Source: Artemia franciscana
Lineage: Eukaryota; Arthropoda; Branchiopoda; Anostraca; Artemiidae
Length of the DNA: 64,000 nt
NCBI RefSeq assembly: GCF_032884065.1
Contig: NC_088872.1
Coordinates: 11,226,609-11,290,608, forward strand
Reading direction: 5' to 3'
Positions within the stretch are counted from its first letter, which is position 1. Every line of letters starts with the position of its first letter. Of the stretch, positions 50,401-61,860 are shown one piece after another. The notes under the pieces are model-generated. The model was given only the letters and a program-made list of their open reading frames with translations, was not told where the DNA came from and did not search any database. The position numbers were made by a program, and so were the translations under genes.

Positions 50401-50823
50401 GCACTTTTGCCAATTCAAAATGTTTCTAAGAGACGAAACTAGTTGAGGACATGCGGAATCAAGACGGATACTAAACTGATGCAGACCATTAACATAAAAT
50501 TTATACAAAATAATCATTGCTATGATTATAATGAAGTATGTGATACCAATTAGTTTAGTCAAATTTGTTTCTTACCTTTTATGTGATTTCGTAAGTTTTT
50601 ACCATTCATATTTGAAGAATTGCTTTACAAAATATTTCTGAACTCTAGGTGACCGACGCGACGGGTAAGTCACGCAGCTACTTTTTCCGAAGAACTAAAG
50701 ACAGACTGTTTGGTTGAAAGTAGATTCCACTACGTTTTGCGCTTAATTTTCTTGTCACGCATGTCAAGTTAGATTGGAAACGACTCTCCTATTTTTATTA
50801 TTATTATTTAAGCATTATTATTA

Positions 50824-51092
50824 TAAGTAAGGAGCGACATTGAAGCTTAAAACGAACAGAAATTACTCCGTAAATGTAGAGGACTTTTCCTCCTCAACGC
50901 CCCGCTCTTTATGCTTAAGTTTTTTACTGTTTTAAAAAGTAGAGTAAAGAGAAAGAGTCAAACTTTAGTTTAAAGAGCGGGGCGTTGAGGAGGAAAAACC
51001 CTTTTCATTTAGGGAGTATTTTCTGTTCGTTTTTAAGCTTTAATGTCGCTCCTTACTTTCAGTTAAAAAAAAAACTTTTTTTTTTATTTAAT
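50824..51092 (+). mobile_element. Family A, solo terminal palindrome (copy f)
   Basis: TAAGTAAGGAGCGACATTGA begins a left arm that pairs with the right arm ending GTCGCTCCTTACTTTCAG, then the T-rich family end. The family body is absent. The arms share GAGGA/TCCTC variants but have several mismatches. It is flanked on the left by (TTA)n. Confidence 0.85.
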
Positions 51093-51444
51093 AGGTATTT
51101 GAAAAGTAGTGGGGCTAGATATGCAAATTAAGATATACCAAACTGTAACATAATATACCATATTGTAATAATAATAATAAAATCATCAAACTCCTTTTAA
51201 TTTTCATTTCAAATGGAATAACTCAGTTTATTTTTATTTCACTTTTTACATAAAAATTTGAAAGTCACTTGATTGTTGTACATTATTAATAGTGCCCGAG
51301 AGGCTAAGCTTTGGAATTAGCTTAGCCCTAATGTCTTGGAGCTAAACGTTAATCAGTTTAAATCTGATATCTTCCAAACAGATTGCGAATGAATGGGAAA
51401 AATTAATAGTAATGTATTGAATTTGAGCTTCGTTTTTTATCTAA

Positions 51445-53130
51445 ATTAAATAAAAAAACAAGTTTTTTTAACTGAAAGGGAGGAGCAACATTAAAACTTA
51501 AAACGAACAGAAATTACTTCGTATATGAAAGGGGCTGCTTCCTCATCAACACCCCGCTCTTTACGCTAAAGTTTGACTCTTTCTCTCAACTGTTCTTTTT
51601 AAAACAGTAAAAAACTTTAGCGTAAAGAGCGGGACGTTGATGAGGAAGCAGCCCCTTTCATATACGAAGTAATTTCTGTTCATTTTAAGTTTTAATGTCG
51701 CTCCTTACTTTCAGTTAAAAAACTTGTTTTTTTTTATTTAAATTCTGAACGTTTTCGAATCAATGCATATTTTGATTTTGGCTCTCCTCAGAGGAATAAT
51801 TAAAACGAAATTTGCATATTTGTTTTTTTTTTTGGCTAAATGCCTTTCTCATAATTTTGATTGAATGATTTTGAGAAAAAAAGAGCGGGGGAGGAAGCCT
51901 AGTTGCCCTCCGATTTTTTGGTTAATTAAAAAGGCAACTAGAACTTTTAATTTTTTACGAATCCTTTTATTAGTAAAAGATATACGTAACTTATAAATTA
52001 GCTTAAGTAAAGAACTTTTTTATTCTCATGTTTTTATTACATAGGCTATATAAGGGGATTCGCCCCCTCGTCAGCACCTCGTTCTTTACACTAAAGCTTA
52101 AATTTTGTCCCAATTCATTAAGAATGACCCCTGAATCACAAAAGCCGTAGAATAAATAGTTGAAATTACTAAAAATACTTTAGCGTAAAGAGCGAGGTAT
52201 TAGGAGGAGGTGAGCTCCTCATATGGGTAATAATTTCTGTTCGTTTTCAAGTTTTAATGCTGCTCCTTACTTCCAGCTGAAAAAAACTTTTTCATATTTA
52301 TTATTTCATTGTTTTTTTTAATAATGCTAGTAAATCCTGCGCTCCCTTAATGGAAATTTTCTTCCCCCATGACCAATTTCTCGATGGAAAGTTCCCCCAG
52401 CATATCCCCCTCTTCTCAACCCCTCCCCCAACCAAAAAATCCTCCTGAAAACGCCTGTACACTTTCCAATAACCATTACTATATGTAAGCTCTGGTCAAA
52501 GTTTGTAACTTGTAGCCCCTCCCACGGGGACTGTGGGGGAGTAAGTCGTCCCCAAAGACATAGTTATAAGGTTTTTCGACTACGTTAAATAAAATGGCTA
52601 TCGCAGAATTTCGATCTGTTGACTTTGGGAAAATAATTAGCGTGGGAGGAGGCCTAGGTGCCCTCCAATTTATTTGGTCACTTAAAAAGGGCACTAGAAC
52701 TTTTCATTTCCGTTAGAATGAGCCCTCTCGCAACATTCTAGGACAACTGGGTCGATACAATCACCCCTGGGAAAAAAAAACAACAAAAAAACAAACAAAC
52801 AAAATAAACACGTATCCGTGATCTGCCTTCTGGCAAAAAATACAAAATTCCACATTTTTGTTTCTATGACTTTTAGGGGTTGTTTCTCCCTATTTTGTAA
52901 AATAACGCAAATTTTCTCAGGCTTGTAACTTTTGGTAAGGACTAAAATTTTGATACCAATATTGTAACATTGATAGGACTAAACTTGATGAAACTTATAT
53001 ATTTAAAATCAACATTAAAATGCTATTCTTTTGATGTATCTATTGATATCAAAATTCCATTTTTTAGAGTTTTGGTTACTATTGAGCCGGGTCGCTCCTT
53101 ACTACAGTTCGTTACCACGAACTGTTTGAT
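51445..53130 (-). mobile_element. Repeat family A, copy g
   Basis: The palindrome is at the left, 51445-51740, with matching arms (GGGGCTGCTTCCTCATCAAC and its complement). The start hairpin is at the right end, CAGTTCGTTACCACGAACTG followed by TTTGAT. About 75 bp are missing near 52861, and a local duplication lies at about 52935-52985. The loop orientation agrees with the normal type when read along the element. Confidence 0.9.
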
Positions 53131-53929
53131 GATTATAATTATCATTAAAATTATGGATATTTTTCTCCGGGATCATGATATTATGTAGTTTAACTGTGTG
53201 TGACATATTTATTATAATCTATATTTATTATAATATAAGCAAGTATTTCTCAGCACATGATTCCACCCCCCGGCTCCTTATGCCTTATATTGGTTGTTAT
53301 TTTTTTGTTATTGACACACCCTCGCAAGCGATGCTTTTGGTGCGGCGCAGTTATCATTTTAATAATTGTTATTTTAATAATAACTAGTTATTATTGTTGT
53401 TTGTTGTTATATTTGTGATGTTTGAAAATAAATTGTTACTGCTACTACTAAAATATAATGACTACTCGTGTTGAGCAATATAGAAAAAACTTATTATTTA
53501 TTTAAATTTGTTCTAATGCCTTAACGATATAGGCCCTTTATTCATAATGACTCATCTTAAATTCAATCATTTGAATTTCTTTTTTTTTTACAATGGCCAG
53601 GTTACAGCAAAATGAAATTTCAATGACCCTCTAAGAACTGTTCATGGATCCCGCATACCCCCCCCCCCAATTGAAAAATCCTATGATATTCCCCTCTCAG
53701 GGGTGGTTCATGGCCTTATGTCCCAACAATTGTCAGGGCGAATTTTAACAAAATTTTCATTTATTAACACAATTATCACTTATAAATTTTTTTTTTTATG
53801 TATTTAAATCTGACTTTTCTTACTTTAGCCTTCGGAAAATTTTACTTGTTTCGTTCCAATTGATTGATTATAATTCCTGAATTCTGTCTACTTACTTTTT
53901 GTTTAAAATTTAATTTAAAATTGATTAAA
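53131..53929. other. Unassigned, no gene seen
   Basis: AT-rich with TTATTATT patches; nothing supported. Confidence 0.4.
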
Positions 53930-54170
53930 TTTGGGGTACTTGCTTTGTCTAAGGAATGGTGATGAAGATTTGAGAAAAAATGAAAAATTTGGATTCAATT
54001 TACTTATACGTACTGCCAAATGCGCCCTCTACTTTATTTTAATAAAATTAAAATTTCAAAAATTACAAAATGATTATAACTGTTAGATTATTTATTTAAA
54101 ATTTTGCGCCCCTAAGATTTCTGCGTCCGGGGCAAGTGCCTCCTCTGTCCCCCCTAAAAACCGCCTCTAC
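53930..54170 (-). repeat. Dispersed repeat family F, inverted copy
   Basis: In reverse: GGTTTTTAGGGGGGACAGAG, GGCACTTGCCCCGGACGCAG, AATAATCTAACAGTTATAAT and GTACGTATAAGTAAATTG, matching 2870-3260. Confidence 0.65.
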
Positions 54171-54600
54171 CCCCTCTGAAGTTTTGGCTGTGTATTCTAT
54201 GCATGCTTCCTTCTGATTTTGCAAAATTACCATGGTCTCCCCTGGGTTTGTGAGATAGCATCACTAGATTCCATTTAAAAACAGAAATAACTAATGTTTT
54301 TGAAATCGTCATATTTTGAGGTAAAATGCGGCATGGTAGACTGGATTTAGCCTATAAAAATTGTATATAACGATATTAACGAAAACCGGTCTTAGCTTAT
54401 CAACATATTTTGTTAAATGAGGGGCTATTGTGGATAGTTCAAGCGTTGAATGACAATAGCTTTTTCCTTTGATATTTGAGCACCTAAAAACCATCTTAAT
54501 TAAGTTGTGTTGACCGTTATAAAGATGCAGCTGCTGCGCTTATTCTTGAGATATCAGCACAGTGAACAATCAGTTGATCTCTTTCGCACCAGTTGATTAC
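54171..54600 (+). other. Upstream region of the long open gene
   Basis: No TATA box or initiator is obvious. Several acceptor-like ends occur, the best being GATCTCTTTCGCACCAG ending at about 54591, so the following exon may begin there rather than at a transcription start. Confidence 0.35.
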
Positions 54601-54615
54601 ATGAAAAATGCCTAA
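54601..54615 (+). promoter_or_regulatory. Four-codon upstream ORF overlapping the main start
   Basis: ATG AAA AAT GCC TAA begins 7 nt before the main ATG and ends just after it, in another frame. If this is the transcript 5' end, scanning ribosomes meet this ATG first (its -3 base is T, weak context), which could reduce main-frame initiation. Effect is inferred only. Confidence 0.5.
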
Positions 54616-57600
54616 GAAGAAAGTGAAAGGAAACGAGAAAAACATACGGAGAAACAGAAAAAAGGATATAGAATACGGTGACAAGGATGATGACATCTTT
54701 GACAGTTGGTCATCACAACAAGGTGCAAAATTATTCAAAGCCAAAGTGTGTGGTTCTTTAAGGAAAATTAGAAAAACAGGACCTGTGAAAGAGATGCTTG
54801 AGAGTTTTCCTAAGGAAATTGTCAAAGAAGAATCACCTTACCAATCAAGGCGTCTGCTGATAAGGCAGGTAATGAATTTGGAACTACAGAAAAAAGAGGA
54901 GGAATTGAATTCATTGAGTGAAACTGACTCTTGGGCTGCTGCTGAGGAAAAGTTTTCTCAAATTTATGAACCTATACCGTTTTCCATCCGTATGTCTGAA
55001 CTTCGTAAAATGACCAGGGATGCTTTATTGAAGGAAGTGAAAAGTGATCGGCTGAGAACAGAATTTCGCCAATTGAGTCGGTCTGATATCCTTCGTCGAA
55101 TGGAGTCGATGAAACGAGATCGTGGTGGTGAGTCTGATTATTCAGTTGTTTCAAGGGATAATAGAAATGAAAATATATATCAGAGTGTTTCAGTAACTTC
55201 GTCAGTATCTAAAAAGGTGACTAATTTAATATCCCCTATTTATGAAAATGCCAATGTCCCAAAAAGGAGTAATTCGTTTATAACGAGACTAAAAGGGAAT
55301 GAGACAAGAAAATCTAATAAGATGAACGAAGACCAGATGTCATCTCTTACCGGATCTAATAGTAATTACAACTCATCAAAAGACATTAAGGACCCACCGT
55401 ATATATCTAGATCTGAAATTGTTAGAAGAGCGAGCCTGATGGAATCGGAGGGGAAGAAACCTAGTATTGTAAAGAAGCCTAATATACCACCAAAAATAGA
55501 AAAAAAGGTAACAGTAAAAAACGAACCTACTTATATATCCCGCTCTTCTATTGTGAGCAATATTCAGAATGAAGACAAACATTTAAAAGATTCTGAATGT
55601 TGTGACTCGTGTTCAGAGTGCTCTTGTGACAGTTGTGATAGTTATGAAACGGTTAAAGATGTCAAAACTAGTTCTTTAGCAACATCTTTGAGAAGCACCC
55701 CTGAGCCAGTACCTTTAACCGAAGTGAAATTACGGAAATTGGAATTTGAAAAACAGAAACTCTTAAAGATGCAATCATCTAAAAAAGGTACATGGAGTAG
55801 GTCTGAATTAGAGACGATTTATGAGCCTGTGCCAGCAACCATATTTAGAACAGAAATGGAAATCAAAGAACTTCGAAAACATCTGGGAAACTCAGAAAAA
55901 CTTATTGAAGTAATAGCAAAAATTGAAACCATAAAACGTAAAAAGTTAATACGGCAATTGCGCGCTAAGTTACTTGAATCGCTTGAAGCTAAAGGTGACC
56001 CATTACTTATGGCGAAGAAACAAACGGAACTGAGGGACTTGCTAAAAAAGGCGTTGGATAATGCAACTGAAACTGTGAGTAATGTTAGTTTAGGGCTAAT
56101 TTACGTGCCAATGGAAGAAAATACTGAGTTCAGCCTATCTTCAGTGCCATCTAGTGTAGACCCGATAGAATCGGATACTTTTGGTAGCATTGATTCCCTG
56201 ATATTTGAACCTAAGCAAGGGCAGCAAGTCGCTATAGACAGAGTAAACAAAGTTATTGATAATCAATTTCAGTATTTAGATGCTCACGGGGTTACTGGTA
56301 GTGAGTCAGAAAAATATTCGTTGACTAGTCAGAAATCGAAAAATGGTTCTGATCAGTCCGATTCAGAAAGTATTACAAGCTTTAATAGCGTCATTGATCA
56401 AGGCGAAAAAATGTTAAAGGAGGTTGAATTTGCAAGAAGTGAGGCAGTACAGAATAATGAAAGTTCATATAGATTAGTGGAGAAAGGAGACAACAGTGAG
56501 CTCAATCCAACTGCCAATGCTAAGTCTAGTCAAATTGTAGTTGCTGAGATACACTGCACAAGTCAGGAAGGAGATATTCCAAATCCGGGAAGTCATTCTG
56601 CTCCGAATCTCCAAACTATAAATATCGAAAATGATTCTAGTTTTTGTAGCCTTAAAGTAGAAGAGATGATCCGAGTCTCCAACGTCTCTACGTCCTCCAG
56701 TAAACATGATGCATTTATAGGTCTTGGAACAGATGAAAACGAAGAAAGACAAGACAATGACAGTGCTGCAACTGGAACAGACTGTAGAGAAAGTGACACT
56801 AGCTGGGACTTTCAAAAAGGAAAGCCATATTCAGAAGAGGATGAATCATCAGTGTCAGATTATATAAGTCTTTCTGAACAATATCGCGAAAATCTTAAAA
56901 AGTATTCAGTGGGAAACTTGAGGAAAAAACATTCTACCTCAAATTCAGACCCTTTGGGTAGTGTTTTGAATTTACTACCAACTTCCTCTGATTTAGGAAC
57001 TATTAGTACAGTGAAACAGTCTGGCTTAACTACTTTTCGGGAAATGAGTGAAACTCTATATTCTGGAAATGCTTGTAAACTGCTAATTCATAGCACTGAG
57101 TCAGTGTCATCCAGCAAAACTATTACGAGTTCTGGAACAGGAAACATGAGTGGGACTGAGACACCTATTGACCTAAAAAAGGGCGAATTGCATATATACT
57201 GTTCTAAGAACGGTGAGACAATATATGGTGCTCATAACTCTAGCTTTTTGTATGGTGAGTATTCGAGAAAAACTTCTCTTGTGGATTCAAAAGTTGAAAC
57301 GTATGTATTTCGGAACGGAAAATCAGAAACTTTAACAGAAGAAACTTTTTGTGACACATTGAAGCGAAGTTCTAATGCTACGACACCTTCAGATGATTCT
57401 GTAGTTGAATCCAATTCTGTGCCTCCGCCACCTCCTTGTATCCCTCCTGTGTTAGAGGATGTAAGCGCAAACAGTTGTGGTGGATTTCCTAAGAGAAAAG
57501 CACCAATGTTTGGTAGTGGTAAAAGAGAGTCAGTGATACAAGAACTGAAGCAAAAATTGAAGCTTAAGTTTCAAGAAACAGATTCGATTTCTGATTGCCA

Positions 57601-58735
57601 TCATGTTCCCACACATCATGAAGCTGAGATAACAAAAGAGCTTGCTAACCTTGAAATTGCTTCAAAAGTATCATCCATGAGAGGGGAGTTGATGCATAAA
57701 TTGCAAACTAAACCATACTCAGAAGAAGCCAAAATTCCTACTAGTTCCTGTAAAGCCTCTAATAATAACTTAGAAAAAATCCAAACTAAACTAGAGGAAA
57801 TTTCAGATAGTAAAACATCAAACTCACCTACTCAGAATCGTCAAAGCTTTTATAATTTGGCTTCCTCTCCAAGTCACAGACCATCCGTTCTTTTAAAGGA
57901 CACTGGTGTACAGGATAAAACACATAAACTACAAACTGAAGCAAAATTAGAAGTTAACAAAGTTCCTAGCTGGGTCAAACCTTATAAAACTGACTTAGAA
58001 CAACAAAAGAATATGACAGATGGTAAAATATTTAATACAGCTACTCAGACTAGCGAAAGCTTGTATACTTCTTCTTGTTCGGCATACGACACACATGAAT
58101 CATCAGATACTTTCGATGATGTCGTTATACCTGCCCCCCTATCAGGTACCTATGACGTGCCTCAAGCTAGCATTCAAATGATGCAACGATTCAGTCCTGA
58201 CGGTCAAAGTGTACCCGCCAGTTGGCCTACTGGATACGATATGCCTGGGTCTTCAGCTTTTCCGAATATCCTGATACAGGATCCACAGAGTCTGGACATA
58301 ACAGATTATCAGCTCATTGCAGCGAATCCATACCAATATTTGTCTCCATTGGAGCTTCATCACTATCGGCGCTTGATGAGACAGCAGCAAGAAGCAGCTT
58401 TGAGGACAAAAATTTACCCCAAAGGAAAGCGCGATAGGAGAAAGGTTGACCCGAACTTGTCGTGGAGTGACATCGAAAGCATTATTTTTGCGGAGGAAGA
58501 GCATAACCGAATGCTTGCGTCTGGTATTTTACCCCCTCCTCAATCTACACGCATGATGGCATATAAAGATGACTGGATACTATGGGATCAACTTCAACGA
58601 AGGAAGGCTTTAGCTCTACCAAGTGACAAAAAACGCTGGGAAGATGAGAAAACGAAAAGGATGCTGCTATGGATACATCAGAACCAAAGTATTCAGCAAG
58701 ATGATCAACCCATCTGGTGGCTAGTAAGTAGTTGA
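54608..58735 (+). CDS. Large, mostly disordered protein, unrecognised; 1,375-codon open exon
   Basis: The ATG has A at -3, and an in-frame TGA lies at 54602-54604, so reading starts here. The N-terminus is highly basic (MPKKKVKGNEKNIRRNRKK), suitable for nuclear targeting or nucleic acid/actin binding. IYEP[IV]P occurs at residues 119 and 404 and IYVP at 498, each near a charged helix. SRS[DES]I repeats occur at about 157, 267 and 311 (LSRSDILRRM, YISRSEIVRR, YISRSSIV). A Cys-rich patch (CCDSCSECSCDSC, 331-343) may bind metal. A proline stretch (VPPPPPCIPP, 938-947) precedes a basic helix, ESVIQELKQKLKLKF (974-988), faintly WH2-like. The C-terminus from about 1270 is rich in Trp and charge (LSWSDIESIIFAEEEHNRML, KDDWILWDQLQRRKAL) and looks folded. 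Ser, Lys and Glu dominate the rest. CTA|GTAAGT near the end suggests the exon really ends at 58723 in phase 0 and the last three codons are intron. No family is recognised; a cytoskeletal adaptor is one guess. Confidence 0.85.
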   Translation: MPKKKVKGNEKNIRRNRKKDIEYGDKDDDIFDSWSSQQGAKLFKAKVCGSLRKIRKTGPVKEMLESFPKEIVKEESPYQSRRLLIRQVMNLELQKKEEELNSLSETDSWAAAEEKFSQIYEPIPFSIRMSELRKMTRDALLKEVKSDRLRTEFRQLSRSDILRRMESMKRDRGGESDYSVVSRDNRNENIYQSVSVTSSVSKKVTNLISPIYENANVPKRSNSFITRLKGNETRKSNKMNEDQMSSLTGSNSNYNSSKDIKDPPYISRSEIVRRASLMESEGKKPSIVKKPNIPPKIEKKVTVKNEPTYISRSSIVSNIQNEDKHLKDSECCDSCSECSCDSCDSYETVKDVKTSSLATSLRSTPEPVPLTEVKLRKLEFEKQKLLKMQSSKKGTWSRSELETIYEPVPATIFRTEMEIKELRKHLGNSEKLIEVIAKIETIKRKKLIRQLRAKLLESLEAKGDPLLMAKKQTELRDLLKKALDNATETVSNVSLGLIYVPMEENTEFSLSSVPSSVDPIESDTFGSIDSLIFEPKQGQQVAIDRVNKVIDNQFQYLDAHGVTGSESEKYSLTSQKSKNGSDQSDSESITSFNSVIDQGEKMLKEVEFARSEAVQNNESSYRLVEKGDNSELNPTANAKSSQIVVAEIHCTSQEGDIPNPGSHSAPNLQTINIENDSSFCSLKVEEMIRVSNVSTSSSKHDAFIGLGTDENEERQDNDSAATGTDCRESDTSWDFQKGKPYSEEDESSVSDYISLSEQYRENLKKYSVGNLRKKHSTSNSDPLGSVLNLLPTSSDLGTISTVKQSGLTTFREMSETLYSGNACKLLIHSTESVSSSKTITSSGTGNMSGTETPIDLKKGELHIYCSKNGETIYGAHNSSFLYGEYSRKTSLVDSKVETYVFRNGKSETLTEETFCDTLKRSSNATTPSDDSVVESNSVPPPPPCIPPVLEDVSANSCGGFPKRKAPMFGSGKRESVIQELKQKLKLKFQETDSISDCHHVPTHHEAEITKELANLEIASKVSSMRGELMHKLQTKPYSEEAKIPTSSCKASNNNLEKIQTKLEEISDSKTSNSPTQNRQSFYNLASSPSHRPSVLLKDTGVQDKTHKLQTEAKLEVNKVPSWVKPYKTDLEQQKNMTDGKIFNTATQTSESLYTSSCSAYDTHESSDTFDDVVIPAPLSGTYDVPQASIQMMQRFSPDGQSVPASWPTGYDMPGSSAFPNILIQDPQSLDITDYQLIAANPYQYLSPLELHHYRRLMRQQQEAALRTKIYPKGKRDRRKVDPNLSWSDIESIIFAEEEHNRMLASGILPPPQSTRMMAYKDDWILWDQLQRRKALALPSDKKRWEDEKTKRMLLWIHQNQSIQQDDQPIWWLVSS
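58724..58729 (+). other. Consensus splice donor inside the apparent C-terminus
   Basis: GTAAGT follows the codons for IWWL exactly in phase 0, nine nucleotides before the stop at 58733-58735. No AATAAA-type signal closely follows the stop. This favours a continuing gene. Confidence 0.55.
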
Positions 58736-59455
58736 GCCTATTAGTAATTTTTGGAGACATTGACTAAGTTTTCACCCGATCTTTAGACAAGACCTTTAGG
58801 AGTTTGACACCCTCTGTTAAATACAGCTTTGTCTTCTTAGGTCAAAATGTTAACTATTTATTAAAGGATTTCAAAATCTGATCGTTCTGACCTAGAGTCG
58901 CCAGGTTTCTCTTCGAATTCTGAAAGCACCGGTTAATCGAATTATCGCCCAACACTACTTGGGAGAAAATTCAGCGAATCATCGGATTAACCAATAGTAG
59001 TTTCAACCGTCAAAAACTGTTTACAACATAGAACAAGTGAACAACGCAAAATTCTTCTAAACACAGTATTTTCGTGGGTTAATGAATTGGATTCTGAGGA
59101 GACTAAATAGTCAAATTAAAATTTTCAAATTGAAGTACAAAAAAAGGCAGTAAAGAATTTTTATATAAAATTTTCAGTTTGTCGTTATATATATATATAT
59201 ATTTGAAAATATTTGCCATAGAAAAATATCTTAGTAAAGAATTAGTCATAACTGGGCTTCAAAAACCAAAAACTACTTCAAATTATACCATTGACAGCCT
59301 TTCTATTTTCCCATATTAAACCCTTCAAGATGTCTCTTTTTGTGGGAACTATTTTATTTAAATGCAAGATTGGTATTGTTGTTGAGTAAAAAGGTTTTTC
59401 TTATCGTAGGCCAAAGAATAAATGACATATTTATTCATTAATATAAATACAAGAA
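58736..59455. other. Downstream region, probable intron
   Basis: AT-rich, with a short (TA)n at about 59186-59203. No exon identified. Confidence 0.4.
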
Positions 59456-59590
59456 GGTTTTCCAAATAAAAGTAAAGAGCAATACTATAACTTTAAAACG
59501 AACGTAAATTATTCCCTAAATGTAAGAGGCGATCGTTTTCTCAGCCCCTCCCCCTCACCGTTTGCGCTACGGTTCGACTTATCGTCCATG
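59456..59590 (+). repeat. Degenerate family A arm
   Basis: AAAAGTAAAGAGCAATACTA, CTTTAAAACGAACGTAAATT and the following GC-rich piece match the family A left arm; the right arm is absent. Confidence 0.55.
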
Positions 59591-59859
59591 ACTGTGAAGG
59601 ATGGACATGAAGGGGGAATTCAATTCACGTCGGAATATCTTAATTCAATTGAAATTGCTAGCTACGCTTATCCATAATTCAAAAATCGTTTAGACGCGTG
59701 CCTGTATACAGCCCACTGCGTGCTAAGTGCCGCAGGCCGAGCAAAGGCTTCGTTTCCTGGCTCTATTTATTTAAACAATTTCCTTAGACCCTTAATTCAA
59801 TCATTTGCAACCGAAAGTATTAAAATTTCCATCCAATGGGTAACGTCGCTGAAAAACGA
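59591..59859. other. Unassigned, no gene seen
   Basis: Nothing supported. An 89-codon frame (59720-59989) runs into family C. Confidence 0.4.
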
Positions 59860-61660
59860 TATGCTTTCCGTATTGCCAGTTTTTATGGCACTTGGTATTA
59901 ACCAAGTGACATATAGCAGTCGCCAATTCTGTCGGTCTGTCTGTCTGTCGGTCTGTCCCGGTTTTGCTACTTTAGGCACTTCCAGGTAAGCTAAGACGAT
60001 GAAATTTGGCAAGCGTATCAGGGACCGCACCAGATTAAATTAGAAATAGTCGTTTTCCCGATTTGACCATCTGGGGGGGAGTGGGGGCCCGGTTAATTCG
60101 CAAAAAATAGAAAAAATGAAGTATTTTTAACTTATCAGCGGGTATTTGGATCTTAATGAAATTTCATGTTTGGAATGATATTGTGTCTTAGAGCTCTTAT
60201 TTTAAATCCCGACCGGATCTGATGACATTGGGGGGAGTCGGAGGGGGAAAACCTAAAGTCCCGGTTTTGCTACTTTAGGCACTTCCAGGTAAGCTAGGAC
60301 GATGAAATTTGGCAAGCGTATCAGGGACCGGACCAGATTAAATTAGAAATAGTCGTTTTCCCGATTTGACCATCTGGGGGGGGGAGTAGGGGCCGGTTAA
60401 TTCGGAAAAATAGAAAAAATGAAGTATTTTTAACTTATGAGCGGGTGATTGGATCTTAATGAAATTTGATGTTTGGAATGATATTGTGTCTCAGAGCTCT
60501 AATTTTAAATCCCGACTGGGTCTGATGACATTGGGGGGAGTTGGAGGGGGGAAACCTAAAATCTTGGAAAACACTTAGAGTAGAGGGATCGGGATGAAAC
60601 TTGATGGGAAAAATAAGCGCAAGTCCTAGATACATGATTGACATAATCGGAACTTATTTGTTCTCTTTGGGGTAGTTGGGGGGGGGAGTAAGTCTTAAAA
60701 ATTAGAAAAATGAGGTATTTTCAACTTGCGAACGGGTGATCGGATCTCAATGAAATTTGATGTTTAGAAGGATATCGTGTCTTAGAGCTCTTATTTTAAA
60801 TCCCGACCAGATCTTGTGATGGGGGCGGGGAGTTGGGAGGGGGAACCTAAAACTTGGAAAACACTTAGAGTGGAGGGATCGGGATGAAACATGGTGGGAA
60901 AAATAAACACAAGTCCTAGATAGATGATTGACATAAACGGAACGGATCCGCTCTCTTTTGGGTAGTTGGGGGGGGGGGGGTTAATTCTGAAAAATTAGAA
61001 AAAATGAGGTATTTTTAACTTACGAACGGGTGATTGGATCTCCATGAAATTTGATTTTTAGAAGGATATCGTGGCTCAAAGCTCTTATTTTAAATCCTGA
61101 CCGGATCTGGTGACATTGGGGGAAGTTTGGGGTGGGGAGACCTAAAATGATGGGAAACGCTTAGATTGGAGGGATTGGGATGAAACTTGGTTGGAAAAAT
61201 AAGCAAAAGTCTTGCATACGTAATTTACATAATTGGAACGGATCCGCTCAATTGCGGGGGGGGGGGTAATTCTGAAAAATAAGAAAAATAACGTATTTTT
61301 AACTTACGAAGGAGTGATCGGATCTTCATGAAACTTCATATTTAGAAGGACCTCGTAACTCTGATATCTTATTTTAAATCTCAACCGGATCAAACGTAAT
61401 TGGGGGAGGGGCAGTTGGGGGGACCGGAAATCTTAGAAAATACTTAAAGCGGTGAGATCAGGATGAAACTGGATGGGAAGAATAGAAACCTGTCTAAGAT
61501 ACGTGACTGACATAACTGGACCGGATCTGCTCTCTTTGGTGGAATTGGGAGGGGGGAGGTAATTTTGAAAATTGAGGTATTTGTAACTTACGAAAGGGTG
61601 ACCAGATCTTAATGAAATTTGATATTTAGAAGGATCTTGTGCTATAAAGTTTAACTTTAG
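59860..61660 (+). repeat. Dispersed repeat family C, plus copy
   Basis: Begins near a short inverted repeat (CACTTGG TATTAA CCAAGTG) and a GTCTGTCTGTCGGTCTGTC run. A unit starting CCCGGTTTTGCTACTTTAGG is directly repeated at 59957 and 60260. Then come about five units of 290-300 bp with TTTTTAACTTACGAACGGGT, TTAGAGCTCTTATTTTAAAT, CTTGGAAAACACTTAGAG, GATGAAACTTGATGGG and a G-run end. No protein is encoded. Confidence 0.8.
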
Positions 61661-61669
61661 GTTCTGACC

Positions 61670-61860
61670 TTCTCACAAGTGCCAAATGAGCTCTTGGCTC
61701 TTGGCTCTTCCGACCTCGTACCATATGAGCTCTCGGCTCTTCCGACCTCGTCCAAATGAGCTCTTGGCTCTTCCGACCTCGTACCATATGAGCTCTCGGC
61801 TCTTCCGACCTCGTCACAAGTGCCATATGAGCTCTTAGCTCTTGTTTTTTTTCTAGGACA
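61670..61860 (+). repeat. Minisatellite, 31-33-bp units, at the end of family C
   Basis: About five units of AAATGAGCTCTTGGCTCTTC and CGACCTCGT, alternating ACCATATGAG and CCAAATGAG. On the minus strand it stays open in two frames and gives a repeated RSEEPRAHMVRG-like peptide. The same motif marks the end of the inverted copy at 38760. Confidence 0.8.
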
